NCBI GenBank assembly: GCA_002720475.1
Contig: PBIL01000020.1
Span: 1-42,639, forward strand
From: Roseovarius sp.
GTDB lineage: Bacteria > Pseudomonadota > Alphaproteobacteria > Rhodobacterales > Rhodobacteraceae
Reading direction: 5' to 3'
DNA: 42,639 nt
This document shows, piece after piece, positions 41,586-42,639 of this stretch (position 1 is the stretch's first letter; every line of letters begins with the position of its first letter). The position numbers and the translations under genes are program-made. The notes beneath the pieces were generated by a model. The model searched no databases. It saw only the letters and a program-made list of their open reading frames with translations, and was not told the origin of the DNA.

Positions 41586-42639
41586 GGCTCTGTTGCACAA
41601 ATCGGCTGATGGCCGAGGCTCCCCTTTCCCCGGACAGACTTATCCCACGGCCTCTGTGACAGGTATTCCGAGCGCGGTGTAGCCGTTCAGGACGGCGATC
41701 CGGACCTGGAGCTCCGCGACCTGACGGTCGAAGTCCCGTGCCATGAGCCGCTGGCCCATCAGTTTCGCTTCGCGGACCTTCGGTTCACGCAATGCATTTT
41801 CGTCTCGACGCGGCTCCGGCGGTGGTATCCGCTCCATCGCCGCCAGAGCGCGCGGCCAAGGTATTTCGAAGCGCGCAGGGCCTCGTTACGGGCCACGGCC
41901 CCGGCGGTGACGGTCTTCCACGGTTTCGCGTTCTTGCGGGGCGGGATGACGGCATGAGCGCCGCGCTCGGCGATCGCATCATGGCACTTGCGGGTGTCGT
42001 AGGCGCCGTCTGCCGTGACGCTGCCGATCTCCTGGCCCTCCGGTATCTGGCTGAGAAGGTCGGGCAGCACCGGCGCATCGCCGATATGGCTCCCGGTGAT
42101 CTCGACGGCTCGAACCTCCAGCGTTTGCTCGTCGATCCCGAGATGGATCTTGCGCCAGACGCGCCGTTTCGGGCCACCGTGCTTGCGTGCATGCCATTCG
42201 CCTTCGCCCTCGACCTTGATGCCGGTGCTGTCGATCAGCAGGTGCAACGGCCCTCTGGAGCCGCGATACGGGATGTTCACGGCGAGCGTCTTCTGGCGGC
42301 GAGACAGCGTGCTGAAGTCGGGCACCGACCAGCCAAGCCCGACCAGCCGCAACAAGCTTTCGACGAACCCGGTCGACTGCCGCAGTGCCATGCCGAACAG
42401 CACCTTCATCGTCAGGCACGTCTGGATGGCGGTATCGCTGTAAGTCTGCTGGCGGCCACGCTTGCCTGTCGGCACGGCATCCCAGGTCATCTCGGGGTCG
42501 AACCAGATCGTCAGCGAGCCCCGGCGCTTGAGCGCTTCGTTATAGGCCGGCCAGTTCCTGGTCCTGTAGGTGGCTAATGTGGGTCTGCTCAGGCACCCAA
42601 GCTACCACGCCGTATTCACGAGATGAATCCCTCACGGGA
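41586..42639 (-). mobile_element. IS5-family insertion sequence, inverted relative to the left copy (runs off window)
   Basis: The element starts at 41586 with the terminal repeat GGCTCTGTTGCACAAA and carries a transposase on the minus strand. Its first 149 bases equal the reverse complement of 1-149 with one difference. The far terminal repeat is not reached by 42639, so more than 1,054 bases belong to it. With the left copy it brackets the catabolic region in inverted orientation. Confidence 0.88.
41640..42592 (-). pseudogene. IS5-family DDE transposase, frameshifted near its C-terminus
   Basis: The main frame (ATG 42490 in sequence; homologous sequence open to a CTG at 42592, reading SRPTLATYRTRNWPAYNEAL) contains the catalytic residues: Asp in LLIDSTGIKV, Asp in VTADGAYDT, and the Y-R-E-K box SGYHRRSRVETKMH. 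It then hits a stop at 41759 after MHCVNRRSAKRN. The conserved tail (LMGQRLMARDFDRQVAELQV) continues in another frame to 41640. Removing about 20 bases at 41766-41785 would restore the expected MHCVK-L-GQRL junction. No normal start codon is seen at the expected N-terminus, only CTG. The copy is probably inactive in itself. Confidence 0.8.

Noticed and set aside
1-42639. CRISPR arrays, tRNA or rRNA genes and prophage or integrase genes
   Set aside because: None recognised by eye on either strand; the only mobile element seen with confidence is the IS5-family element.

Overview
The window looks like part of an alphaproteobacterial genome, most likely Rhodobacterales (Roseobacter/Paracoccus-like). 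This rests on the high GC content, many ATGA-type gene overlaps, the abundance of TRAP transporters and an IS5-family element of a type I associate with that group. No rRNA, tRNA or CRISPR array was recognised. This placement is inference, since no marker gene is present.

Almost the whole window (about 150-41585) is one dense catabolic region devoted to uptake, CoA activation and beta-oxidation-like breakdown of organic acids. It is bounded at both ends by inverted, nearly identical ends of the same IS5-family element (1-149 and 41586-42639), and both copies run off the window. The left copy has cut the 3' end of a nitronate monooxygenase-like gene and supplies its last codons. The right copy carries a frameshifted transposase.

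Layout: (1) 126-1112 (-), nitronate monooxygenase-like flavoprotein. (2) 1336-9520 (+), an operon of crotonase, family III CoA-transferase, two acyl-CoA dehydrogenases, a second crotonase and a DctQMP-type TRAP transporter. (3) 17953-9584 (-), an acyl-CoA dehydrogenase beta/alpha pair, a TAXI solute-binding protein, a fused TRAP permease, a PaaI-like thioesterase, an SDR, a DUF35 protein and a thiolase-fold protein. (4) 18262-19598 (+), a MaoC-fold protein and an IclR regulator. (5) 23272-19639 (-), MmgE/PrpD and a second acyl-CoA dehydrogenase beta/alpha pair. (6) 23787-30130 (+), an unrecognised polytopic membrane protein, a two-subunit class I CoA-transferase-like (IpdAB-like) protein, and a second TAXI SBP with fused permease. 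(7) 35645-30297 (-), a split ADP-forming acyl-CoA synthetase, MaoC hydratase, acyl-CoA dehydrogenase, and a second thiolase-fold/DUF35 pair. (8) 35802-41299 (+), a family III CoA-transferase, an acyl-CoA dehydrogenase, a fused ADP-forming acyl-CoA synthetase and a second IclR regulator.

How the genes may work together (inference): three TRAP systems import carboxylates. CoA is attached by ADP-forming ligases or CoA-transferases. Eight acyl-CoA dehydrogenases, including two alpha/beta pairs of the kind known from steroid side-chain degradation, introduce double bonds. Crotonase and MaoC proteins hydrate or isomerise them. Both thiolase-fold proteins lack the nucleophilic cysteine and are paired with DUF35 partners, so C-C cleavage may be retro-aldol (Ltp2-like) rather than thiolytic. 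The substrate cannot be named from sequence. A branched or cyclic (steroid/terpenoid-like) acid is a reasonable hypothesis.

The most striking regulatory signal is a perfect palindrome, CACATATGTG. I found it exactly three times (18055, 23345, 25256), always in an intergenic region in front of catabolic operons, which suggests a shared regulator, possibly the IclR protein at 18780.
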